From assembly GCA_021828345.1 (NCBI GenBank), contig JAJZJI010000074.1, positions 1 to 6,058 of the forward strand: a stretch of 6,058 nt of DNA, written 5' to 3'. The stretch is from Microcaldota archaeon. GTDB taxonomy: Archaea > Micrarchaeota > Micrarchaeia > Micrarchaeales > Micrarchaeaceae. Shown one piece after another: positions 1 through 5,897 of this stretch. Every line of letters begins with the position of its first letter. Positions within the stretch are counted from its first letter, which is position 1. The position numbers and the translations under genes were made by a program. A model generated the notes under the pieces. It ran no database searches, was not told where the DNA came from, and worked only from the letters and a program-made list of their open reading frames with translations.

Positions 1-1008
1 ATTATTTAGAAGCGCTGTTGAACTCTGATTATAACGTAAATTTGTTGAAGTTAAAAACAACCCAAGCTTTCCATTGCCGGTGACATTTTTATTTGAAATA
101 TGATATTGCCCGGAGCTATATATTGGCAGCCAAAAGAGCTCAGATGTCCCTTTTGATAATGCAAGCGATAGGTTATTTGTACTCCAGGTGTTTGGGTAAT
201 TTGGTATAGCTACAAAAGACCCATTTAAAATATTTATATAATCAGTAAGCCAGAAGTTATTGCCTTTTGTTAATGTATATGTGGCATTTTGAAAGAACAT
301 ATATCCGGTGCTGCTATTAAATAATGATTTATAAAAACTCTGATTTCTATAGGGTTCTGCGCCCATAGCCAATTGGTATGGTTGTTCCTTATTTATAACC
401 TGTATGCTGCCAGGTAATACCATATAATTTAACGCGCCTCCAACATAAATTAGGCTAGTACCACGCATCATTAATAATTTGAAAACAGTCATATTTTCTG
501 AAACATTCTGAAATAGTTGAGATGGCAAAAATCCAGTAGGTGAAATTAGTATAGAGTTATTGCGTATCTGCGTTAAATTATTTGGATTTATAAGCAGCAG
601 ATTTGACACATTATTTATAACACCATAACTTACAAGATCATTTGCAAGTGTTGCATGCAATGCATTAAAATTTTCACAGTTTATACATTCGTTTGACGCA
701 TTTAGCAAATAGACATTACGAGGTATTGGCTCAGAATATATGGATCCGTTAACAAATATGTTAGATTCGTTTTGGTAGTTATAATTGACAATAAAGTAGG
801 GTACAAGATATTTACTCTGATTATAAAAAAGTATATTGTGGTAGTTGATGTAACCATTAAGATTGTATGTATAATGCGTAACGCCATGTGTTATGCTGCC
901 TAAAATGCTAGTTATGTAAATGGATAAATAAGCAAACATTACTATTACTGCAAGCGCAGCAACTATAATTAATATATTTTTTGGCTTTTTTATATCGAAT
1001 CCAGCCAT
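1..1008 (-). CDS. N-terminally anchored, sequon-rich surface protein, partial
   Basis: The minus strand is open for 336 codons from ATG 1008 to the left edge, with no stop; the C-terminal part lies outside. A basic start (DIKKPK) precedes one membrane segment (about residues 12-36). Everything after it should be outside the cell. That part is unusually rich in asparagine (48 of 336 residues) and carries 16 N-x-S/T sequons, at 63, 80, 87, 103, 133, 144, 150, 168, 172, 222, 231, 241, 262, 279, 308 and 327, so heavy N-glycosylation is expected. The only two cysteines form C108-I-N-C111. The stretch ILISPTGFLP (153-162) followed by RGTSLIYVGG (182-191) vaguely recalls a Rossmann or GATase1-like pattern; this is weak. 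There is no peptidase-type signal cleavage site that I can see. As the last visible gene of the operon it could be the external, cell-contacting part of the machine. I recognise no named family. Confidence 0.85.
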   Translation of the reverse strand, partial: MAGFDIKKPKNILIIVAALAVIVMFAYLSIYITSILGSITHGVTHYTYNLNGYINYHNILFYNQSKYLVPYFIVNYNYQNESNIFVNGSIYSEPIPRNVYLLNASNECINCENFNALHATLANDLVSYGVINNVSNLLLINPNNLTQIRNNSILISPTGFLPSQLFQNVSENMTVFKLLMMRGTSLIYVGGALNYMVLPGSIQVINKEQPYQLAMGAEPYRNQSFYKSLFNSSTGYMFFQNATYTLTKGNNFWLTDYINILNGSFVAIPNYPNTWSTNNLSLALSKGTSELFWLPIYSSGQYHISNKNVTGNGKLGLFLTSTNLRYNQSSTALLNN

Positions 1009-1010
1009 GC

Positions 1011-1157
1011 TCAATATTCACCATCTTTTTTCTTACCTGAAAACGCTTTCATGAAAATAGCTGTAATAAAATTATTCTTTTTTGTATTCATTTTTTTAAC
1101 TATCGTATATATTTTTACATTCCGAATATGCTTTTTTATTTTTATGTTATATATCAT
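1011..1157 (-). CDS. Possible 48-residue basic peptide between two operon genes
   Basis: A frame from ATG 1157 to TGA 1011 fills almost exactly the gap between the coiled-coil protein (stop at 1162) and the surface protein (start at 1008). The peptide is very basic, with about 13 lysines, and ends in FSGKKKDGEY. Internal ATGs at 1091 and 1050 would give shorter versions of 26 and 13 residues. Its stop lies 2 bases before the next ATG, and the GGTGA site for that gene falls within its last codons, as at other junctions here. Against it: the sequence is poly-A-like and rich in AAA and ATA, the start lacks a good ribosome-binding site, and a frame this short can be open by chance. No function can be assigned. 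Confidence 0.35.
   Translation of the reverse strand: MIYNIKIKKHIRNVKIYTIVKKMNTKKNNFITAIFMKAFSGKKKDGEY
1018..1022 (-). promoter_or_regulatory. GGTGA ribosome-binding site of the surface protein
   Basis: GGTGA lies 9 bases before the ATG at 1008, supporting that start. An in-frame TTG two codons upstream is only 3 bases from the site and is less likely. An in-frame TGA further upstream excludes longer forms. Confidence 0.55.
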
Positions 1158-1161
1158 CAGC

Positions 1162-1893
1162 TCAGCCCTTAGCCTCTATATAGCCAGATGTTACCATCTT
1201 GTTGAGTATCTGTTCCACGCGCGGCTGCACAACTTTATAGGTTTTAGAAAATTCATTTATATCTATAGTATTATCATGTGATTCTATCCAATCCTGTACT
1301 ATGACCATTAAGGACTCGTCCGAATAATTCTCAAGTTCTTTTAATCTTCCTTTTAGCTGCTCGTTCTCAGTATTTAATCTTGCCGATTCCACGGTCAAAT
1401 TTTTATTTGAGCTGCTCAGTTCAACATTTAAGCGGCGCATCTCCCTGTACTCTGCAAGCAGTGAATCATAATTGTTGAAAAGCACGCTGTAGCTCTTAGA
1501 TAATGATGATACTGTGTCATCTATTGCAGAATCTATATACTGGAATAAGCTTACATTATCTATTATGAATATGTCTGTTATCAGCGATATAATCCCTATA
1601 AAGCCCCTTAAAACATGCAGCTTTCTTAGCTTTTCACTGGAATCTTTTAGTATTGAGTAATCAACTTCAACATTGCTATTGCTAAATTTTATTATCTGAA
1701 AAAGAAATGGCTTTTTTTGTATGTCCCTACTCTCCACATAATATAACATTATTCCGTTTGGAATCTTCTTTAACGAGAAATTTTGTAATGTTGATAGCCG
1801 CCTGGAAAGATCGTCGAAGCTTCCTTTCATTGTGCCGTTGAATGAGAACATATCAACATTTGGCTCTATAACACCAATATTTTGATCAGCCAT
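1162..1893 (-). CDS. Coiled-coil protein with winged-helix-like C-terminus
   Basis: This 243-residue protein has no signal peptide. Residues about 25-85 look like a small mixed alpha/beta domain with strands such as GIMLYYVES (47-55) and FLFQIIKF (63-70). A hydrophobic stretch (96-111) could be a buried helix or a weak membrane contact. Residues about 120-190 are a long charged coiled coil, rich in Glu, Leu, Asn and Ser. The last 50 residues have a winged-helix pattern: a helix (ESLMVIVQDWIESH), NTIDINEFSKTYKV, a recognition-type helix (PRVEQILNKMVTSG) and the YIEAK strand. Winged helices bind DNA or proteins, so this could be an operon regulator, a DNA-handling factor or a structural adaptor that dimerises through its coiled coil. 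I recognise no named family. It sits late in the operon, upstream of the surface protein. Confidence 0.85.
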   Translation of the reverse strand: MADQNIGVIEPNVDMFSFNGTMKGSFDDLSRRLSTLQNFSLKKIPNGIMLYYVESRDIQKKPFLFQIIKFSNSNVEVDYSILKDSSEKLRKLHVLRGFIGIISLITDIFIIDNVSLFQYIDSAIDDTVSSLSKSYSVLFNNYDSLLAEYREMRRLNVELSSSNKNLTVESARLNTENEQLKGRLKELENYSDESLMVIVQDWIESHDNTIDINEFSKTYKVVQPRVEQILNKMVTSGYIEAKG

Positions 1894-1896
1894 AGC

Positions 1897-1902
1897 ATCA
1901 AC
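1897..1902 (-). promoter_or_regulatory. GTTGAT ribosome-binding site
   Basis: GTTGAT lies 3 bases before the ATG at 1893, the same motif and near-identical spacing as at the starts at 4154 and 2333. Here it lies in a 20-base gap and does not contain a stop codon. Confidence 0.4.
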
Positions 1903-1913
1903 ATTAAGACAAA

Positions 1914-2333
1914 TTAAAATTTATTAAACCTCTGCTTTTTCTTTATAATTTCATTCTTTGGTAGATGTATGTTAGCATCACTTATTTTTAATGCTGGTAG
2001 ATAACTAATCAATGAAAGCACATACATAAATGCTATGACAATTATTCCATAAAGTAGCGCTAATAAATTGCCCCCAGAACCTATCATTAAAAATATCGCG
2101 AATATTACCCCAATTCCAATATATGTTGCCTGTTTTTTAACAAACCCCTTTCTTCCCTTGTTATATTTTAGGTAGCAGTCCTTGCATACCACAAGCTTAT
2201 AATTTCTATATTTATGCAAAATCTTTCTATTAAAAAAACGTATCGCATCTAATACGTAATCATTCTTTACCTCGACGCCGTCTATTGCCTTCCCGCACAT
2301 TATACATCTAGGTTCATTAATATTTTTTACCAT
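1914..2333 (-). CDS. Zinc-ribbon membrane protein
   Basis: This 139-residue protein has two CxxC knuckles, C10-x-x-C13 (CIMC) and C50-x-x-C53 (CKDC), forming a likely single four-cysteine zinc site with 36 residues between the pairs. They are the only cysteines in the protein. A lysine- and arginine-rich stretch (57-68) leads into two adjacent hydrophobic segments (about 70-88 and 91-112), then a short basic tail (KKKQRF, 131-136). By the positive-inside rule the zinc ribbon and the tail should both face the cytoplasm. Zinc ribbons of this kind bind nucleic acid or partner proteins; which applies here cannot be seen. Its place in the operon suggests an accessory or docking part of the ATPase-driven machine. 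I recognise no named family. The stop is followed by a 20-base gap before the next gene. Confidence 0.85.
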   Translation of the reverse strand: MVKNINEPRCIMCGKAIDGVEVKNDYVLDAIRFFNRKILHKYRNYKLVVCKDCYLKYNKGRKGFVKKQATYIGIGVIFAIFLMIGSGGNLLALLYGIIVIAFMYVLSLISYLPALKISDANIHLPKNEIIKKKQRFNKF

Positions 2334-2337
2334 TTAA

Positions 2338-2343
2338 ATCAAC
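2338..2343 (-). promoter_or_regulatory. GTTGAT ribosome-binding site containing the upstream stop
   Basis: GTTGAT lies 4 bases before the ATG at 2333 and contains the TGA stop (2339-2341) of the preceding gene, as at the ATPase start. It is one mismatch from GGTGAT. Confidence 0.45.
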
Positions 2344-2647
2344 TATTGTCCAGCGTTGCTTCATATAATTTTCCGGTCTCGTTAATTATACGCTGCTCAT
2401 CTATTTGATTCATTATTCTATGTATGCGTGTATCACTCATACCAAAACGCCTAAATACATTTTTTATCCTATCGCGCGTAATGCCCATCTTTTCAAGCGT
2501 TGATGCAAGCGTTATCGCATTTATATGTCTGTGGCTTTTTTCCATCATTGAAAATAAACTGGCAATATTCTTCTCAGATAAACCCAAATTAAGCAATACC
2601 CTTCTTAAATCCAATCTATTTATTGAAAATGTATTATTATCATCCAT
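2339..2647 (-). CDS. Small helical protein resembling the ATPase C-terminal tail
   Basis: This 102-residue soluble protein is predicted all-helical. Residues 13-82 align without a gap to residues 431-500 of the ATPase encoded just upstream, with about 12 identities and matching hydrophobic positions. Shared positions include G55/G473, G69/G487, I75/I493 and R77/R495. Both contain units of the form hydrophobic-Gly-hydrophobic-polar followed four or five residues later by Ile: LGLSEKNI (21-28), MGITRDRI (54-61) and FGMSDTRI (68-75), the last two spaced exactly 14 residues. A free copy of a motor's own tail could act as an adaptor or regulator, or mix with the ATPase tails at the hexamer; this is inference. 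I recognise no named family. It overlaps the ATPase gene by 8 bases, and 5 bases separate it from the next gene. The last 20 residues are outside the similarity. Confidence 0.85.
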   Translation of the reverse strand: MDDNNTFSINRLDLRRVLLNLGLSEKNIASLFSMMEKSHRHINAITLASTLEKMGITRDRIKNVFRRFGMSDTRIHRIMNQIDEQRIINETGKLYEATLDNS

Positions 2648-2659
2648 TCTTGCCCACCC
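2640..2659 (-). promoter_or_regulatory. Second ATGGATGA stop/start junction with ribosome-binding site
   Basis: GGGTGG (2654-2659) lies 6 bases before the ATG at 2647, and ATG and TGA share the same 8-base string ATGGATGA seen at the junction of the two membrane paralogues. The surrounding bases are also nearly the same (GGTGGGCAAGAATGGATGA against GGTGAGCAGAATGGATGA). Coupled translation of the ATPase and the tail-like protein is likely. Confidence 0.7.
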
Positions 2660-4154
2660 TTGTTATTATTCGGGATATTAATGAATCGTCAATGCCAAGC
2701 CCTTTTAAAAAGCGTACCATGTCATTACTGTTCATGCCAAATTGCCTAAATAGAACAAGAAGATCTATTATACCAACATTCCTGCTCTTTTGGTCAAACT
2801 CTCCAATTATTGCATTAATATCCTCCGCAGAGAACTTATACTCTATTAGTATATTCTTAAATTCATTTGTCTCAAATTGGTATTCCCTAGATATTATATT
2901 TGCAGCTATTTCAGCTTGTGTTAATACACCATTTAGTTCAATATTATATACGGAAAGCGGCTCTTCACCATAAATCTTTTCCAATATGAAGGTCTCAGGG
3001 AATCTTATTGCTGTCTGAAACGCCATTTCTACTGCAGCCTGCCCTACACCGAATTTGGTTATTTCAGATCTTATAAAATCTGAGAAATTTAATGATCCTT
3101 GTATATAATTTATGAACTTCTCAAATTTTATTCTTAGTATAAATGTTGTGCCGACGTTTGAGAATATTGCCTCATTTATATCAGTAGGATTTTGGGATGC
3201 GACAATCAAACCAAACTGGTATTTTCTTCCTTCTCTAACTATTGTTATAGCATCGCTCCTATTATCGCTAGCCACCTTCCATGCCTCATCAAGCACCACT
3301 ATAGTCTTAAGCCCTTTGGATTCGCTCCACCCCTCAAAACGCATCTTCTCTTTTAATGTTTGTAGTATAAAAAGTGCAGCAAGCGCCCTGAAACGTTCAT
3401 CTGGAAGACCGGATAAATCTATGTCTACAAGGCCTGATGATGCGAGCTGTCCTAGATCTATAGTGCTTTTTCTGGCAAAATAGTCTTCACCCTCACGCGC
3501 GAACTGCCTAAGCCTATATATAGCATTTTCAAGCTCTGCGGGATATTCATACGTACCATCCTGCAGTTTCTCTTGAAATAACGTTATAACATCCTTTAGC
3601 GTTGGCGCCTCCTTTCCTGCAAGTGGTTTTTCAGATACATTAAATCCCATATTAGTGTATGCCTGCTCTATTGCCTCTTCAGTAAGCCTCTTCTGCTCTG
3701 GAAAGTCGGATATGTCAGTCAAAAGCTCAAATGAATTCATTATCTGTTTGACACGATCTAGCGGCTTCATACCAGATAGATCCATTATATTTATGTACGC
3801 ACCCTTTCCGAGCGAAACAATAGTGCCGCCACTCTGCTTTACCCATGCCTTATATTCACCTGCCCAATCAACTATCACCGCGCTTGTGCCCCATACATAA
3901 TTTGCGCGTACAAGAAAAGTTTTTACAAAATAGCTCTTTCCGGATCCTGTTATACCCACAATAGCTATATGAGGGTTTGTCAAATTAGCATATGTCCAAG
4001 TGAATGGAACCTTAAACATCTTTGTGGTTCCTATATACACAGATTTTAGGGGATCGCCAATTAATATATTTGCCGGAGGCTCTGGCGGACGCGTAACGAA
4101 TACCCTCTTTGCTATCTCATTGCTCATTATATTTTGAAATTTCATTAGTGTCAT
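2640..4154 (-). CDS. HerA/VirB4-family secretion or DNA-translocation ATPase
   Basis: This 504-residue RecA-like motor ATPase belongs to the HerA/FtsK superfamily. Walker A is GITGSGKS (67-74), followed by a VIVDWAGEY strand (93-101). Walker B is IVVLDEAW (285-292). REGRKYQFGLIVASQNPTDI (307-326) carries the conserved Arg-Lys and the SQ-P-D motif typical of VirB4 and HerA proteins. PHIAIVGITGSGKSYFVKTF is a very typical VirB4-like opening. Usual VirB4 proteins are near 800 residues, with a long N-terminal domain; here only about 60 residues precede Walker A. The two upstream proteins may supply the missing part in trans. Residues about 430-504 form a helical extension resembling the next gene product. 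The protein probably works as a hexamer at the cytoplasmic face of the membrane, powering transport of DNA or assembly of a surface structure. The start at 4154 follows the previous stop by 4 bases; a 537-residue version from 4253 would overlap that gene by 95 bases. Confidence 0.95.
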   Translation of the reverse strand: MTLMKFQNIMSNEIAKRVFVTRPPEPPANILIGDPLKSVYIGTTKMFKVPFTWTYANLTNPHIAIVGITGSGKSYFVKTFLVRANYVWGTSAVIVDWAGEYKAWVKQSGGTIVSLGKGAYINIMDLSGMKPLDRVKQIMNSFELLTDISDFPEQKRLTEEAIEQAYTNMGFNVSEKPLAGKEAPTLKDVITLFQEKLQDGTYEYPAELENAIYRLRQFAREGEDYFARKSTIDLGQLASSGLVDIDLSGLPDERFRALAALFILQTLKEKMRFEGWSESKGLKTIVVLDEAWKVASDNRSDAITIVREGRKYQFGLIVASQNPTDINEAIFSNVGTTFILRIKFEKFINYIQGSLNFSDFIRSEITKFGVGQAAVEMAFQTAIRFPETFILEKIYGEEPLSVYNIELNGVLTQAEIAANIISREYQFETNEFKNILIEYKFSAEDINAIIGEFDQKSRNVGIIDLLVLFRQFGMNSNDMVRFLKGLGIDDSLISRIITRVGKNG

Positions 4155-4157
4155 TTT

Positions 4158-4164
4158 ATCAACC
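4158..4164 (-). promoter_or_regulatory. GGTTGAT ribosome-binding site containing the upstream stop
   Basis: GGTTGAT lies 3 bases before the ATG at 4154 and contains the TGA stop (4159-4161) of the preceding gene. It is one mismatch from the archaeal consensus GGTGAT. It supports 4154 as the ATPase start over the further upstream ATG at 4253. Confidence 0.55.
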
Positions 4165-4992
4165 CTGCAAATCAAAATAACTCGCGGCCTGCATATAACT
4201 TGTCGGTAGCGAGAATGTAAAATTAAATAGTGTATATAATTCCCTGCCAACAACGCGTATTAATTGTATATCCATAGAGCTCATTGCAACCTGCAGACGC
4301 TCTATTTGCGCAGATAAATTGTCCAGGGCTGATTTCTCAGTAACCCCAACTGACGCCGTCTCTATATACATGATTGTAGATATTGGCTTCTCGCCATGCG
4401 ATAACCTATCCATCTTTGCCTGGAGTATATTTATCTTCCTCTGCACATCAACAATCCCCATCTCATTTCCTTTTGAATTCTGCATCATCCTTGACATTTG
4501 AAACTCTTGATATGAACGTTTTCCCTCAAGCTCATCTCTTGCCTTCTGCACATCTCTACCTGTAGAGAGCACATGGAATTTAAATGGAAAATCAATACTC
4601 GAAACTGCGCGTTCCCATACATCAGGAGCATTCACTATTTTTTGCTGAACCTCCTGATCGCTAAATTCCTGCTTAAATTCATATGGATATAAATTTGCAG
4701 TTATATATCCAGTTGCATAATATAATTCACCCACATGCTTAATTACAGCCTCCTGATTCTTTGATATAGTATAACCTTTCACTGGCTCAAATATTATGCC
4801 AAGCCTGCCCATAACCAATGGGAATATCAAAAAGTCCGCCCAATTTAGTATAGCAATTATAACAAGTGCTATCACAATAAAAAATAGTATAATATAGAAG
4901 AGAAGGCCTGGAGCAGCATATGGGGCCATTGCAAGAGCTATTAGAAGCACTACCGATGTTACCGCCATATATACTATACTCATCTCATCCAT
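4159..4992 (-). CDS. Membrane-anchored VirB4 N-domain-like protein (paralogue 2)
   Basis: This 277-residue protein shares the layout of its upstream neighbour. Two long hydrophobic segments (about 6-24 and 28-60) are followed by a soluble domain. The domain contains VIKHVGELYYATGYITANLY (83-102), matching the neighbour's KIGEEFIATTFILIPLY region. A long charged helical stretch follows (about 145-200), then ISTIMYIETASVGVTEKSAL (204-223) and a C-terminal LIRVVGRELYTLFNF (244-258) that parallels the neighbour's ITGNEMLKVIEP. No nucleotide-binding motif is present. Together these features suggest a detached VirB4-type N-terminal domain tethered to the membrane, working with the ATPase encoded immediately downstream. 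The start at 4992 is chosen for its strong ribosome-binding site. The stop codon lies 4 bases before the ATPase start. An unrelated paralogous pair of membrane scaffold proteins remains possible. Confidence 0.85.
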   Translation of the reverse strand: MDEMSIVYMAVTSVVLLIALAMAPYAAPGLLFYIILFFIVIALVIIAILNWADFLIFPLVMGRLGIIFEPVKGYTISKNQEAVIKHVGELYYATGYITANLYPYEFKQEFSDQEVQQKIVNAPDVWERAVSSIDFPFKFHVLSTGRDVQKARDELEGKRSYQEFQMSRMMQNSKGNEMGIVDVQRKINILQAKMDRLSHGEKPISTIMYIETASVGVTEKSALDNLSAQIERLQVAMSSMDIQLIRVVGRELYTLFNFTFSLPTSYMQAASYFDLQG

Positions 4993-5003
4993 TCTGCTCA
5001 CCT
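4985..5003 (-). promoter_or_regulatory. Overlapping stop/start with strong ribosome-binding site
   Basis: AGGTGAG (4997-5003) lies 4 bases before the ATG at 4992. The ATG and the TGA of the preceding gene overlap in the 8-base string ATGGATGA. This decides the start of the second membrane protein: an upstream in-frame ATG at 5016 lacks such a site and would lengthen the overlap to 32 bases. Translation of the two paralogues is probably coupled, giving similar amounts of each. Confidence 0.75.
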
Positions 5004-5821
5004 GATATATTTGCATTTATCTGCTTTCTTACATTTGAATATGGTATCAAATGATCTGGCTCTATTACCTTTAACATCTCATTGCCTGTTATTATAGAGG
5101 TTGTTATACCAAGCGTGCTGCTTATTCCTGACATTAAATCCCTTGCGCGTTGCTGCACGATGCTTGTCGCCTCATATTCCTTTGTACCTGATGCGGATAC
5201 CGATGCGTATAACACAAGCTCAAACGACTGCTCAATAGACATTCTCTCCATCATATTGCGCCACATAGTAGTCCTGCCTTTTGCATTATCAATTTCATGC
5301 TGCGATGCATTTTTTTGCGTCAATTCTATTATCTCGTTCTCTGACATATTAAGGCTATCGCGTATACTTGATAAATATGCCTCCTTGTCCATTACATGCA
5401 ATTGCGTTGAGTATCTCACAGGCTCAGTATTTATACTTATTAAACGGCCGATCTGTGCCCCAAAACTTAATTTTTCATCAACAGACATTTCCGTTGCAGA
5501 TCGATATAATGGTATTAATATAAATGTAGTCGCAATGAACTCCTCGCCTATCTTCCTTACTATTGCGTCATTGCTACCAGCAATCCAGTATGGTTCTTGT
5601 ACATCAAGTGTAATATTTTTCTTGCGCTGCTTAAATAAGGGCATCATTATGTATGTGTAATATCTTGTTGCAAATGCAAGAACATCTAAAAATATCGCTA
5701 TTATGTAAATTATTATTTTTATAGGATAAGGCAATATCTGTGAGGGTATTAATGCGCCAGCTATTATTAGCGCGAATGCAGCTATAACTAAAATACCGAA
5801 TAAAAAGATTTTCTGGTCCAT
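4985..5821 (-). CDS. Membrane-anchored VirB4 N-domain-like protein (paralogue 1)
   Basis: This 278-residue protein has two N-terminal membrane segments (about 5-25 and 33-61), then a basic KQRKK loop that should be cytoplasmic and a soluble domain from about 68 to the end. The domain opens with a strand-rich motif (IVRKIGEEFIATTFILIPLY, 87-106). A helical hairpin of about 145-195 follows, then a strand and helix region (198-240), and it closes with GITTSIITGNEMLKVIEP (238-255). This order resembles the N-terminal docking domain of VirB4/TrbE-type secretion ATPases, here preceded by membrane segments somewhat as in PrgI-type proteins. The next gene has the same layout and similar motifs, so the two look like ancient paralogues. 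It is the first gene of the operon and overlaps the second by 8 bases. No catalytic residues are visible; I infer a structural role anchoring the ATPase. The family assignment is by pattern only. The ATG at 5821 fits the upstream TATA element. Confidence 0.85.
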   Translation of the reverse strand: MDQKIFLFGILVIAAFALIIAGALIPSQILPYPIKIIIYIIAIFLDVLAFATRYYTYIMMPLFKQRKKNITLDVQEPYWIAGSNDAIVRKIGEEFIATTFILIPLYRSATEMSVDEKLSFGAQIGRLISINTEPVRYSTQLHVMDKEAYLSSIRDSLNMSENEIIELTQKNASQHEIDNAKGRTTMWRNMMERMSIEQSFELVLYASVSASGTKEYEATSIVQQRARDLMSGISSTLGITTSIITGNEMLKVIEPDHLIPYSNVRKQINANISGEQNG

Positions 5822-5847
5822 TAAAGTCCATTATATATCAGAAGAAA

Positions 5848-5856
5848 TATTTAAAA
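5848..5856 (-). promoter_or_regulatory. TATA-box-like promoter element of the operon
   Basis: On the minus strand TTTTAAATA matches an archaeal TATA box. Its centre is about 31 bases upstream of the ATG at 5821. Archaeal transcripts usually start 25-28 bases downstream of the TATA centre, which places the 5' end within a few bases of that ATG. No GGTG-type ribosome-binding site precedes this ATG, unlike the next gene, so the transcript is probably leaderless or nearly so. A second similar element, GTTAAATAC, lies about 10 bases further upstream and could be an alternative. Confidence 0.45.
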
Positions 5857-5897
5857 GAGTATTTAACTTCACTTAACGCAATTGCCGATATAAAATT

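Noticed and set aside
20..830. Repeated CTCTGATTATA strings (near 16-31 and 811-825, partial near 346)
   Set aside because: They encode Tyr-Asn-Gln-Ser sequon segments in the same frame of the surface protein, so protein composition and codon choice explain them; they are too few and too irregular for a repeat array.
702..887. 61-codon minus-strand frame inside the surface protein gene
   Set aside because: It is in a different frame from the 336-codon frame that starts at 1008 and runs to the window edge; the long frame has a ribosome-binding site, a membrane anchor and consistent composition.
1051..1281. 76-codon plus-strand frame with hydrophobic product
   Set aside because: It is antisense to the end of the coiled-coil gene and the AT-rich gap. 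Its Phe- and Ile-rich translation is what the complement of A-rich DNA gives, and it lacks a promoter or ribosome-binding site.
3112..3483. 123-codon plus-strand frame
   Set aside because: It is antisense to the Walker B and SQ-motif region of the ATPase, which is clearly the coding strand.
4155..4253. N-terminal extension of the ATPase to 537 residues
   Set aside because: It would overlap the preceding gene by 95 bases, its 33 added residues are unlike a conserved domain, and a site with good spacing precedes the ATG at 4154.
5082..5660. 192-codon plus-strand open frame
   Set aside because: It is antisense to the first membrane paralogue, whose protein has coherent membrane segments and motifs and fits the operon junctions. 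The plus-strand product is a Ser/Ile/Cys-rich shadow with no ribosome-binding site or domain pattern.
5631..5831. 66-codon minus-strand frame starting 10 bases upstream of the first paralogue
   Set aside because: It overlaps the first paralogue in another frame, its ATG is only about 21 bases from the TATA centre, and the product has no coherent pattern.
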